Shown here one piece after another: positions 54,505 through 63,394 of a DNA stretch of 64,000 nucleotides. Location of the stretch: NCBI RefSeq assembly GCF_013403865.1, contig NZ_JABFDK010000009.1, positions 1 through 64,000 on the forward strand, written 5' to 3'. The notes beneath the pieces were generated by a model, which saw nothing but the letters and a program-made list of their open reading frames with translations, ran no database searches and was not told where the DNA came from. The stretch is from Winogradskyella costae (GTDB taxonomy: Bacteria > Bacteroidota > Bacteroidia > Flavobacteriales > Flavobacteriaceae). The position numbers were made by a program, and so were the translations under genes. The number at the start of each line of letters is the position of its first letter. Position 1 is the first letter of the stretch.

Positions 54505-57500
54505 ATGAAATTAAAATCACCTCTAATGTTTCTTATTTTGCTTGGCCTAGTTCGCTTAGGTTATGCAAATAATGACAAGTACAGGCTTATTCTTTTAGAT
54601 GATCCTGCAACAACAATTACAGTAGCTTGGAATCAAATTTCTGGTTCTAATGCTTCTGTTTATTATGATACCATAGATCATGGTACTGACTTTAGTGCAT
54701 ATGCTTTTAATAAAACGGTAGATAGAGAGACGTCAGCAAAAGGAATGACCAATCAGTTTGCAAGATTATCTGGTTTATTACCAAATACAAATTATTATTT
54801 TTTAATAAATGATAGCGAAGGTGTAAGTCAACAATTTTGGTTTAGAACAGCACCAGATGACGACAGTAGATTGTTTTTCATTGCGGGAGGAGATTCTAGA
54901 AATAACAGAACACCAAGACAAAATGCTAATAAATTGGTAAGTAAGTTAAAACCACATGCCGTTTTATTTGGTGGAGATATGACCAATGCTGATAGTGATT
55001 CAGAGTGGCAAGATTGGTTTGAGGATTGGCAATTAACTACAGCTGCAGATGGAAGAATGTTTCCAATTGTACCAGCTAGAGGTAATCATGAAAACACATC
55101 TTCTATATATGACCTTTTTGATACGCCAAACGCGGATTCTTATTATGCAATGACGTGGGGAAATAATATGATTAGAACTTACACGTTAAATTCTGAAATT
55201 TCAGTGCTTGGTGATCAGTTAACTTGGTTAGAAGATGATTTAAATACGTCTTCTTATTTAACATGGAAAATGGCACAATATCATAAGCCAATGCGTCCAC
55301 ATACTTCAGGTAAATCTGAAGGAAATGCACAATATGGAGCATGGGCACAATTATTTTATGACCAACAAGTAAGATTGGTTGTAGATTGTGATTCGCACAT
55401 GGCTAAAACAACATGGCCAATAAAACCATCATCAGATCCAGGAAATGATGAAGGTTTTGTTATTGAAGAACAAGCCGGAACTGTTTACACAGGTGAAGGA
55501 TGTTGGGGAGCACCATTAAGAGATAATGATGACGATAAGAGTTGGACAAGAAACTCAGGGTCTTTCAATCAATTTAAACTAGTTTTTGTTGATAACGAAA
55601 AAATTGAGTTACGTACCATAGATGTTAATAATGCAGATGAGGTTGCAGAAGGAAGTAATACAGATCCTTTTACATTGCCTGAAGCATTAAATATCTTTTC
55701 ACCAGAAACAGGAAGTGTTGTTACTATCTCTAATTCTAATATAGATGATAATCCTTGTCCTGTTGTAGGTATAACTTGTGATGATGAAAATGCAACGACT
55801 TTATATGATGAAGAAGATGGTTTTTGTAATTGTGAAGGTGTGCCAGATTTTGAATTAGTAGAAGAAACTATTGCAGTACAAAACAGTAGTGATGATGCTG
55901 AAGAGGAGATTGGAACAGGTTTAGTTTATACGGAAAGTACAGATTTAGAGTTAATCTATGATGATATCGATCAATTGGTGGGTATTCGTTTTGAAAATGT
56001 TCAAATCCCACAAGGCGCTACATTATATAGATCTTATATCCAGTTTCAAACTGATGAAACAAGTACTGAAAGTGATGTAACTAATTTAATCATTAATGGA
56101 GAATTATCATTAGCTAGTGAAACATTCACTTCTAATAATAATGATATTTCAGTAAGACCATTAACGGTTAGCGCTGTAAACTGGAACGATGTTGCACAAT
56201 GGGAAACAGTAGGAGAAGCTGGTGTTAATCAGCGTACACCATATTTAAATAATGTTGTATATGAACTTATTTCTCAAACAGGTTGGGAAGTCGGTAATGC
56301 AATGACATTTATTTTATCAGGTTCAGGAGTAAGAATCGCAGAATCTTTTGATGGTTCGGCAGCACCAGAATTGAAATTATTCTATCAATTGCCATGTAAT
56401 CCAGAAGGTACGACTTGTGATGACGGAAATCCTAATACGGTTTTAGATTTTGAAGATGGTAACTGTAATTGTATTGGAGTAGAAGAATCAGGAACATTGA
56501 ATTACCAAATAAATCATGAAGATGATGATGCTGAAGAAGCAGAAGCAGGTGGAGCGATGTATACAGATAGTTCTGATTTAGAAATGGTTTATGATGCTTT
56601 TGAAGATCAATTCAACCAAACTGTTGGTATGCGCTTTAATGGCGTTACCTTACCACAAGGTGCTGTTATTTTAGATGCAGCTATTCAATTTACAACAGAT
56701 GAATCTAATTCAGTAGCAACTAACTTAGTTATCAAAGGTGAGAAAGCTATTAATAGTTTACGTTTTACTACAGAGGCTTACAATATTACATCTAGAGAAA
56801 AAACAGACGCCGCAGTCACTTGGAGTGATGTTCCTGCATGGGAAACTGTAGGAGAGGCTGGAGAAAATCAGAAAACACCAAGCTTAAGAACTATTGTTCA
56901 AGAAATTGTAGATCAACCAGATTGGTTACCATATAGTTCTATGTCCTTTTTTATATCAGGTTCTGGTGAAAGAACAGCAGAGTCATTTAATGGTGATTCT
57001 GGTGCAGCACCTCAGCTAATTATAACATATTCATTAGAGTCTAATGACTGTCCTACTTACGGTACACCATGTGATGATGGCGATGCGAGTACAATTGATG
57101 ATGAAGAAGATGGTTTTTGTAATTGTAATGGAATTCCTGATGATGTTGTAGAAGCTATTAATGAGGTGCTTAATTCTAGTGATGATGCTGAAGAAGAAAT
57201 AGGAACAGGATTAGTTTATACGGAAAGCTCAGATTTAGAGTTGGTTTATGATGGTATTGATCAAGTCATTGGTGTGCGTTTTGATAATGTTCAAATGCCA
57301 GAGGGTGCTGTATTATCTAGAGCATACTTGCAATTTCAAACTGATGAAACAAGTGCAGATGCTGATATTACTAATTTAATGATCAATGGGGAATTGGCAA
57401 CAGAGAGTGGGACTTTTACTTCTAATTTAAATGATATTACTTCAAGAGATCTAACAATGAGTTCTGTAAATTGGAATGATGTTGCTATGTGGAATACTAC

Positions 57501-58578
57501 AGGTGAAGCGGGGCTTAATCAACGTTCACCTTACGTTACAAACATCGTTGAGGAAATTATTGCTCAAGATGGCTGGTTAAGCGGAAATGCAGTTACATTT
57601 ATTATCTCAGGTTCTGGGAAGCGTGTCGCAGAATCATTTGATGGGGCGGCAGCACCTATCTTAAAATTATATTATCAAACACCTTGTGAGCCTGATGGAA
57701 CGTCTTGTGACGATGGTAATGCAGATACGTTTTTTGATGTAGAAGATGGTAATTGTAATTGTGAAGGTATTCTAGAAACGGGTACATTAATTTATGAAGT
57801 TAATAGATCTAATAATGATGCTGAGGAAGAGGTGGCAACAGGAGCTATGGATTTAGGGAGTTCAGATTTAGAGCTTGTTGATGAAAGTGGTTCTACTAAC
57901 CAACTTGTAGGTGTAAGATTTACAGATATTCAATTACCTTCTGATGCTGTAATTACTAACGCTTATATTCAATTTACGGTAGATGATGATAATTCTGATC
58001 CTACGAGTGTAGAGATAAGAGCAGAAGCTAATGCGTATTCATTGGAATTCTCAAACACAGATTTTGATATTTCATTTAGAACACTAGGAAATAATGTGGT
58101 AAGCTGGAACGATATACCTGCGTGGGATACTGAAAATATAGGAGATGCCGGTGTCAATCAGCAAACACCAAATATTGCTTCTTTAGTTGAAGAGATTTTA
58201 GCGCAGGACAACTGGACTATGTTTAATGCAATGACATTTGTAATCAATGGAAGTGGAGAGCGTGAAGCAGAAGCTTTTGATGGTTCTGCAGGACCTCAAT
58301 TGGTTATTGAATATGCACTTTCTAGTTTGTCAGTAAAGGATGAAAGCTTAGGAGATGCTATAAGCATATATCCTAACCCAGTTGCTGATGTATTAAATAT
58401 TGAATCGACTGTAGTTATTGATAAAATTACTATTTACGATGTAAATGGTAGACGTATCAATACTTTAATAAACAATAATAATTCAACAATCAATGTTGAT
58501 GATTTATCAAATGGAGTTTACTTTTTAGAAATTCAATCTGGCATTAATAAAATGATTAAAAGATTTATTAAAAGCTAG
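54505..58578 (+). CDS. Secreted metallophosphoesterase with tandem domains and T9SS signal
   Basis: 1357 aa. Signal peptide, an N-terminal fibronectin-like domain (LLDDPATTITVAWN, about 28-115) as in purple acid phosphatases, then the calcineurin-like phosphoesterase domain: GDSR (D130), GGDM (D158), ARGNHE (N194/H195), QYHKP (H260) and a final CDSHM (H298). Residues about 425-1285 consist of four beta-rich modules, each followed or preceded by Cys-rich CDDGN..T..DxEDGxCNC linkers, arranged as A-B-A-B. The C-terminal type-A CTD (SIYPNPVADVLNIES) directs T9SS export. It probably releases phosphate from phosphoesters at the cell surface or outside. The modules may bind polysaccharide or mineral. 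Confidence 0.9.
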   Translation: MKLKSPLMFLILLGLVRLGYANNDKYRLILLDDPATTITVAWNQISGSNASVYYDTIDHGTDFSAYAFNKTVDRETSAKGMTNQFARLSGLLPNTNYYFLINDSEGVSQQFWFRTAPDDDSRLFFIAGGDSRNNRTPRQNANKLVSKLKPHAVLFGGDMTNADSDSEWQDWFEDWQLTTAADGRMFPIVPARGNHENTSSIYDLFDTPNADSYYAMTWGNNMIRTYTLNSEISVLGDQLTWLEDDLNTSSYLTWKMAQYHKPMRPHTSGKSEGNAQYGAWAQLFYDQQVRLVVDCDSHMAKTTWPIKPSSDPGNDEGFVIEEQAGTVYTGEGCWGAPLRDNDDDKSWTRNSGSFNQFKLVFVDNEKIELRTIDVNNADEVAEGSNTDPFTLPEALNIFSPETGSVVTISNSNIDDNPCPVVGITCDDENATTLYDEEDGFCNCEGVPDFELVEETIAVQNSSDDAEEEIGTGLVYTESTDLELIYDDIDQLVGIRFENVQIPQGATLYRSYIQFQTDETSTESDVTNLIINGELSLASETFTSNNNDISVRPLTVSAVNWNDVAQWETVGEAGVNQRTPYLNNVVYELISQTGWEVGNAMTFILSGSGVRIAESFDGSAAPELKLFYQLPCNPEGTTCDDGNPNTVLDFEDGNCNCIGVEESGTLNYQINHEDDDAEEAEAGGAMYTDSSDLEMVYDAFEDQFNQTVGMRFNGVTLPQGAVILDAAIQFTTDESNSVATNLVIKGEKAINSLRFTTEAYNITSREKTDAAVTWSDVPAWETVGEAGENQKTPSLRTIVQEIVDQPDWLPYSSMSFFISGSGERTAESFNGDSGAAPQLIITYSLESNDCPTYGTPCDDGDASTIDDEEDGFCNCNGIPDDVVEAINEVLNSSDDAEEEIGTGLVYTESSDLELVYDGIDQVIGVRFDNVQMPEGAVLSRAYLQFQTDETSADADITNLMINGELATESGTFTSNLNDITSRDLTMSSVNWNDVAMWNTTGEAGLNQRSPYVTNIVEEIIAQDGWLSGNAVTFIISGSGKRVAESFDGAAAPILKLYYQTPCEPDGTSCDDGNADTFFDVEDGNCNCEGILETGTLIYEVNRSNNDAEEEVATGAMDLGSSDLELVDESGSTNQLVGVRFTDIQLPSDAVITNAYIQFTVDDDNSDPTSVEIRAEANAYSLEFSNTDFDISFRTLGNNVVSWNDIPAWDTENIGDAGVNQQTPNIASLVEEILAQDNWTMFNAMTFVINGSGEREAEAFDGSAGPQLVIEYALSSLSVKDESLGDAISIYPNPVADVLNIESTVVIDKITIYDVNGRRINTLINNNNSTINVDDLSNGVYFLEIQSGINKMIKRFIKS
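55751..58322 (+). repeat. Tandem duplication of a two-domain unit inside the phosphoesterase gene
   Basis: Two copies of about 1290 bp. The first starts near 55751 (CPVVGITCDDEN) and the second near 57047 (CPTYGTPCDDGD). The first module of each copy opens with NSSDDAEEEIGTGLVYTES, the second with a GTLxYxxN-type start and DDAEE. DNA similarity is highest between modules 1 and 3. Confidence 0.75.
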
Positions 58579-58600
58579 ATATTATAGTGTATCATAACTG

Positions 58601-58637
58601 AAGCCTTTCAAGATTATATTTTGAAAGGCTTTTTTAT
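58601..58637 (+). terminator. Rho-independent terminator after the phosphoesterase gene
   Basis: Perfect 11-bp stem AAGCCTTTCAA (58601-58611) with TTGAAAGGCTT (58621-58631), then a T-run. Confidence 0.88.
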
Positions 58638-58675
58638 ATCGTTGATTTTCTTAATTTTAAGAAAACTAATCATTT

Positions 58676-60214
58676 ATGCTCAAAAAAGTTTTCGCTAGTG
58701 CCGTTTTTGGAGTGGAAGCCTCAACAATTACCGTTGAGGTTAATATTGACAAAGGTGTCGGTTATCATTTAGTCGGGTTGCCAGATAATGCCATTAAAGA
58801 AAGTAATTACAGAATAGCTGCTGCGCTTCAAAACAATGGTTACCGAATTCCGGGAAAAAAGATTACCATCAATATGGCACCTGCTGATTTAAGAAAAGAA
58901 GGTTCGGCGTACGATTTAACTTTGGCTGTTGGTATTTTAGCGGCATCTAATCAGATTAAAGCAGAAAACTTAGAGGATTACATTATAATGGGAGAGCTGT
59001 CCTTAGATGGCAGTTTACAGCCTTTTAAAGGAGCATTGCCAATTGCTGTTAAAGCACGAGAAGAAGGCTTTAAAAATATCATTCTGCCGATTCAAAATTG
59101 CAAAGAAGCCGCTATTGTAGATAATATAAAAGTCTTTGGAGTCGAAAACATCATGCAAGTCATTAATCATTTCGATAAAGGCGAACCTTTAGAGCAAACG
59201 ATTATTAATACAAGAGAAGAATTTTACAAAAATCTAGATTTCCCAGAGTTTGATTTTGCAGACGTTAAAGGACAGGAATCCATTAAACGTTGTATGGAAA
59301 TCGCAGCGGCAGGTGGTCATAATATTATTCTTATTGGGCCACCAGGTTCTGGTAAAACCATGCTAGCAAAACGTTTACCGAGTATATTACCTCCAATGAC
59401 TTTGCATGAAGCTTTAGAAACAACTAAAATACATTCGGTTGTTGGGAGAGTAAAAGCACATACGGGTTTAATGGCGCAACGGCCTTTTAGAAGCCCTCAC
59501 CACACAATTTCGAATGTAGCCCTTGTAGGCGGCGGAAGTTACCCGCAACCAGGCGAAATTTCTCTATCGCATAATGGAGTTTTATTCTTAGATGAATTAC
59601 CAGAATTTAAACGTGAAGTTTTAGAAGTCATGCGTCAGCCTTTGGAGGATCGGGAAGTGACGATTTCTAGAGCAAAATTCACAGTGACTTATCCTTCGTC
59701 TTTTATGCTAGTGGCAAGTATGAATCCAAGCCCTAGTGGTTATTTTAACGATCCGGATTCTCCGATAACATCATCTCCTGCGGAAATGCAACGTTATATG
59801 GGGAAAATCTCTGGTCCACTTTTAGACCGAATAGATATTCATATTGAAGTTACTCCTGTGCCATTTGAGAAATTGGCAGACGAGCGGAATGGTGAGTCTT
59901 CAGTTGATATTAGAAAACGAGTAACTTCAGCTAGAGAGAACCAAACGGAACGTTTTAAAGAATTGGAAAATATTCATTACAATGCACAAATGAACACGAA
60001 GCAAATCCGAAAATATTGCAAATTAGATGAACCTTCAATGTTACTTTTGAAATCTGCTATGGAACGCTTAAATTTATCAGCAAGAGCTTACGACAGAATT
60101 CTGAAAGTTTCTAGAACAATCGCAGATTTAGAAGGTTCTGATGATGTTTTAGGAGGACATATTAGTGAGGCCATTCAGTATCGTAGTTTAGATCGTGAAG
60201 GTTGGTTAGGTTAA
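58676..60214 (+). CDS. comM: Mg chelatase-like AAA+ ATPase, YifB/ComM family
   Basis: 512 aa. N-terminal S5/Lon-protease-like domain (about 1-170, FGVEASTITVEVNIDKG, MGELSLDGSLQPFKGALP), then an AAA+ module with Walker A GPPGSGKTM (221-229), RPFRSPHHTISNVALVGGG, Walker B VLFLDELPEF and arginine-rich DRIDIHIEV. C-terminal winged domain with the Mg-chelatase pattern (RAYDRILKVSRTIADLEG). ComM-type ATPases help branch migration during uptake and recombination of foreign DNA. Full length. Confidence 0.93.
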   Translation: MLKKVFASAVFGVEASTITVEVNIDKGVGYHLVGLPDNAIKESNYRIAAALQNNGYRIPGKKITINMAPADLRKEGSAYDLTLAVGILAASNQIKAENLEDYIIMGELSLDGSLQPFKGALPIAVKAREEGFKNIILPIQNCKEAAIVDNIKVFGVENIMQVINHFDKGEPLEQTIINTREEFYKNLDFPEFDFADVKGQESIKRCMEIAAAGGHNIILIGPPGSGKTMLAKRLPSILPPMTLHEALETTKIHSVVGRVKAHTGLMAQRPFRSPHHTISNVALVGGGSYPQPGEISLSHNGVLFLDELPEFKREVLEVMRQPLEDREVTISRAKFTVTYPSSFMLVASMNPSPSGYFNDPDSPITSSPAEMQRYMGKISGPLLDRIDIHIEVTPVPFEKLADERNGESSVDIRKRVTSARENQTERFKELENIHYNAQMNTKQIRKYCKLDEPSMLLLKSAMERLNLSARAYDRILKVSRTIADLEGSDDVLGGHISEAIQYRSLDREGWLG

Positions 60215-60304
60215 TTATATTTATAGATCATTAGTAGTTGATTTATAGTTTAATAATTGCCTTTACCTAATTAAACAATTTATAATAATAGTTTAAAAAT
60301 ATAA

Positions 60305-61423
60305 ATGAAAAAATATTACATTTTAATAGGAGTATTGTTTGCTTTTAGTTGTAAAAATAATGAAGAAAAACAAGTTGAGATCTCGGCTAATGTTGTAGAA
60401 GTTGAGGTTGTAAAAACTCCGGTTTTAAATCTTGAACAAGCTAACCGTTTAGCGCAATTACCACTGCATTGTATGGATACGGAATATCCAAACAAGCTTA
60501 ATCAAACGATTGGTACTGCTTCTGATTTAAAGACTCCAAAAGAATTACATCCTGCATTTTATGGTTGTTTCGATTGGCATTCTGCTGTTCATGGCCATTG
60601 GAGTTTGGTGTCTTTGTTAAAGGATTTTCCGGATTTGGATAATAGAGCAGAAATAGGACAGAAATTACTTCATAATATATCGAAGGAAAACATAGAACAA
60701 GAATTGCTTTATTTTGACGGAGAATACAATTCGTCTTTTGAGCGCACTTATGGTTGGGCCTGGTTATTGAAGCTTGCTGAAGAATTGCACACCTGGGATA
60801 ATCCGTTGGCTCGTAAATTGGAAGCTAATTTGCAACCGATGACAAATATGATTGTTGGGAAGTACTTAGAATTTCTACCCAAATTAAATTATCCAATCAG
60901 AGTAGGAGAACACCCTAATACCGCATTCGGTCTAAGTTTTGCTTATGATTACGCGGTTGCAGTAGAGCATTCAGAATTAATGACTTTAATAGAAAATAGA
61001 GCGAAAGATTTTTATGAAAAAGATCAAGATTGTCCAATAGAATGGGAGCCAAGTGGTTTCGATTTTTTGTCACCTTGCTTAGAGGAAGCGGCTTTAATGA
61101 AGCGTGTTCTGTCTGTTGAAGACTTTAAAGTATGGGTAAATGATTTTATACCAGAATTAATAAATGATGATTTTGATATCGCTGTAGGTGAAGTCTCTGA
61201 TAGAACTGACGGAAAGCTGGTGCATCTTGATGGTGTCAACTTTTCTAGAGCATGGAGTCTCAATTATATCGCTCAAGATTTACCAGAATACAAACATCTT
61301 CAGAATTTAGCGAATAAGCATATTAATTATTCGTTACCAAGTATTGTTGGGGATAGCTACGAAGGAGGGCATTGGTTAGGGAGTTTCGCTATTTACGCTC
61401 TGAATTCTATAGGTAACGAATGA
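60305..61423 (+). CDS. DUF2891 lipoprotein of the 5-oxoprolinase operon
   Basis: 372 aa. Lipobox signal peptide (GVLFAFSCKNN, C16), so probably anchored in a membrane and facing the periplasm or cell surface. The DUF2891 domain covers the rest: HPAFYGCFDWHSAVHGHWSLV, YGWAWLLKLAEELHTW, FDFLSPCLEEAALMKRVL and GEVSDRTDGKLVHLDGVNFSRAWSL. The pattern of conserved Trp, His and Arg in a helical fold resembles (alpha/alpha)6-barrel enzymes. Its stop overlaps the NRAMP start by four bases (ATGA), placing it firmly in the pyroglutamate operon; activity unknown. Confidence 0.88.
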   Translation: MKKYYILIGVLFAFSCKNNEEKQVEISANVVEVEVVKTPVLNLEQANRLAQLPLHCMDTEYPNKLNQTIGTASDLKTPKELHPAFYGCFDWHSAVHGHWSLVSLLKDFPDLDNRAEIGQKLLHNISKENIEQELLYFDGEYNSSFERTYGWAWLLKLAEELHTWDNPLARKLEANLQPMTNMIVGKYLEFLPKLNYPIRVGEHPNTAFGLSFAYDYAVAVEHSELMTLIENRAKDFYEKDQDCPIEWEPSGFDFLSPCLEEAALMKRVLSVEDFKVWVNDFIPELINDDFDIAVGEVSDRTDGKLVHLDGVNFSRAWSLNYIAQDLPEYKHLQNLANKHINYSLPSIVGDSYEGGHWLGSFAIYALNSIGNE

Positions 61424-62643
61424 AGAAATTTTTTAAAAATATTGGACCAGGACCTTTAGTTGCAGCCGCATTTATTGGTCCGGGAACAGTGACGGTTTGC
61501 ACTTTAGCGGGAGTCAATTTCGGATTCACATTATTGTGGGCCATGGCATTATCTATTTTTGCAACCGTTATATTGCAAGAAATGGCAGCGCGATTAGGAA
61601 TCGTTTCTCAAAAAGGTTTATCTGAAATTATTAGAGAAGAAATAAAACACCCAATTGTAAAAGGTATTGCTGTGCTTCTAATTATCAGCGCTATCGTCAT
61701 TGGAAATGCAGCTTACGAAGCCGGAAACATTAGTGGAGGTGCTTTAGGAATGGAAGCTATTGTTGGAAATGTGATTTTGGAAGTCGGTCAGCTAAAACTC
61801 AATATAATGAGTTTAATTATTGGTGCCATTGCTTTTGTTTTACTTTATATCGGAAATTATAAAGTATTAGAGAAAGTCTTTGTGTTTTTAGTGATTTTGA
61901 TGAGTTTTGCCTTTATAACGACAGCGATTCTTACAAAACCTAATCTTCTAGAAATTTTAAAAGGTATCGTTACTCCTGTGGCTCCAGAGGGTAGTATTTT
62001 AACGGTTATTGCATTAATTGGAACAACCGTTGTGCCTTACAATCTCTTTTTGCATGCGTCTTTAGCAAAAACCAAATGGAAATCGAATAATGACTTACCA
62101 TTGGCGAAGAAAGATACCTTAGTTGCTGTAATTTTAGGCGGAACGGTGTCAATGTGTATTATCGTTGCGGCATCAGCTATTCAAAAACAACCCATTACAA
62201 ATACGTCTGACTTAGCTTTAGGTTTAGAGCCTTTGTTTGGAAGTTTTGCAAAATACTTTTTAGCTATTGGTTTATTTGCTGCAGGAATTACGAGCGCGAT
62301 TACAGCACCTTTAGCTGCTGCATTTGTAGCTAGTGGGTGTTTAGGGTGGGAGCTAGATTTAAAATCTAAAAAGTTTAAATCGGTTTGGATGTTTATCGTG
62401 GTATTGGGGGTTGTGTTTTCTGGTATTGGATTTAAATCTATCGAAATTATAAAATTCGCTCAAGTCGCTAATGGCTTATTATTGCCTGTTATTGCTGGGT
62501 TTTTGTTGTGGATAATGAATAAATCGTCTGTTTTAGGTGTGTTTGTAAATTCGAAATTTCAGAATGCTTTAGGGGGTGTTATTTTAGTAATCACAATCTT
62601 TTTGGGTGCAAAAGGGGTTTTGAGCGTTTTTAATATATTGTAA
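61420..62643 (+). CDS. NRAMP-fold transporter with altered metal-site motifs
   Basis: 407 aa, about eleven helices. Family landmarks: GPGPLVAAAFIGPGT in TM1, QEMAARLGIVSQKGL and FLHASLAKTKW in TM6. The canonical DPGN metal-binding motif of TM1 is replaced by GPGT (G20-T23), and the MPH motif of TM6 by VPY (205-207). The Asp and Met that bind divalent metal in MntH-type NRAMPs are therefore absent. It lies between the DUF2891 gene (ATGA overlap) and pxpA (one base apart), as an NRAMP homologue does beside ycsF/kipI in Bacillus subtilis. It may carry pyroglutamate or another organic solute rather than a metal; this is inference. Confidence 0.9.
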   Translation: MKKFFKNIGPGPLVAAAFIGPGTVTVCTLAGVNFGFTLLWAMALSIFATVILQEMAARLGIVSQKGLSEIIREEIKHPIVKGIAVLLIISAIVIGNAAYEAGNISGGALGMEAIVGNVILEVGQLKLNIMSLIIGAIAFVLLYIGNYKVLEKVFVFLVILMSFAFITTAILTKPNLLEILKGIVTPVAPEGSILTVIALIGTTVVPYNLFLHASLAKTKWKSNNDLPLAKKDTLVAVILGGTVSMCIIVAASAIQKQPITNTSDLALGLEPLFGSFAKYFLAIGLFAAGITSAITAPLAAAFVASGCLGWELDLKSKKFKSVWMFIVVLGVVFSGIGFKSIEIIKFAQVANGLLLPVIAGFLLWIMNKSSVLGVFVNSKFQNALGGVILVITIFLGAKGVLSVFNIL

Positions 62644-62644
62644 A

Positions 62645-63388
62645 ATGGAAAATGTTATTAGTGTAGATATCAATGCAGACGTTGGTGAAGGGGTAGGGAA
62701 TGAGTTTGAATTGATGCCTTATCTGTCTTCATGCAATATAGCTTGTGGTGGTCATGCTGGTGATCTAGAGTCTATAACTGAGGTTGTGCAGTTGGCGAAG
62801 AAGTATCAAGTGAAAATTGGAGCGCATCCTTCATTCCCTGATATATTGAATTTTGGGAGACAAATCATGAGTCTTACTAATGCCGATTTATATGTAAGTT
62901 TAAAACATCAAATAGAAACCTTGCAAGCAGTTTTGCAAAATGAGTGTTTGCCTTTAAACCACATAAAGCCTCATGGTGCATTATATAATTTGGCAGCTAA
63001 AGATGAAAATACGGCTCAGGTTATTGTTGAGGTTGTAAAGAGTTTTTCGACTCCAATTAAGTTATATGCACCTTATAATTCTGTGATTGCTAAGCTAGCA
63101 AAACAAGAACATATTGAAGTTGTGTTTGAAGCCTTCGCGGATAGAAATTACAACGAAGATTTATCCTTAGTTTCTCGCAGAGATAAAGATGCTATTTTAC
63201 ATGAAAAGGAAGCTGTTTTGAGTCATGTTTTGAGCATGGTAAATCATCAAAAAGTGACGTCTGTAAGAGGGGTAGAAGTTTCGGTAAAGGCATCGACATT
63301 TTGTGTGCATGGAGACACAGAGAATGCCATTGAGATTTTAAAGTTTTTATCCGATAATTTAAAGAAAAACAACATTCAAATTCAATAG
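62645..63388 (+). CDS. pxpA: 5-oxoprolinase subunit A (LamB/YcsF family)
   Basis: 247 aa. VDINADVGEGVGNEFELMPYLSSCNIACGGHAGD at the N-terminus with the conserved Asp and His metal-site residues, GAHPSFPDILNFGRQ, HIKPHGALYN and CVHGDTENA. PxpA, with PxpB and PxpC, hydrolyses 5-oxoproline to glutamate with ATP. Starts two bases after the transporter stop, and pxpB begins six bases after its own stop. Confidence 0.95.
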   Translation: MENVISVDINADVGEGVGNEFELMPYLSSCNIACGGHAGDLESITEVVQLAKKYQVKIGAHPSFPDILNFGRQIMSLTNADLYVSLKHQIETLQAVLQNECLPLNHIKPHGALYNLAAKDENTAQVIVEVVKSFSTPIKLYAPYNSVIAKLAKQEHIEVVFEAFADRNYNEDLSLVSRRDKDAILHEKEAVLSHVLSMVNHQKVTSVRGVEVSVKASTFCVHGDTENAIEILKFLSDNLKKNNIQIQ

Positions 63389-63394
63389 GAAATC

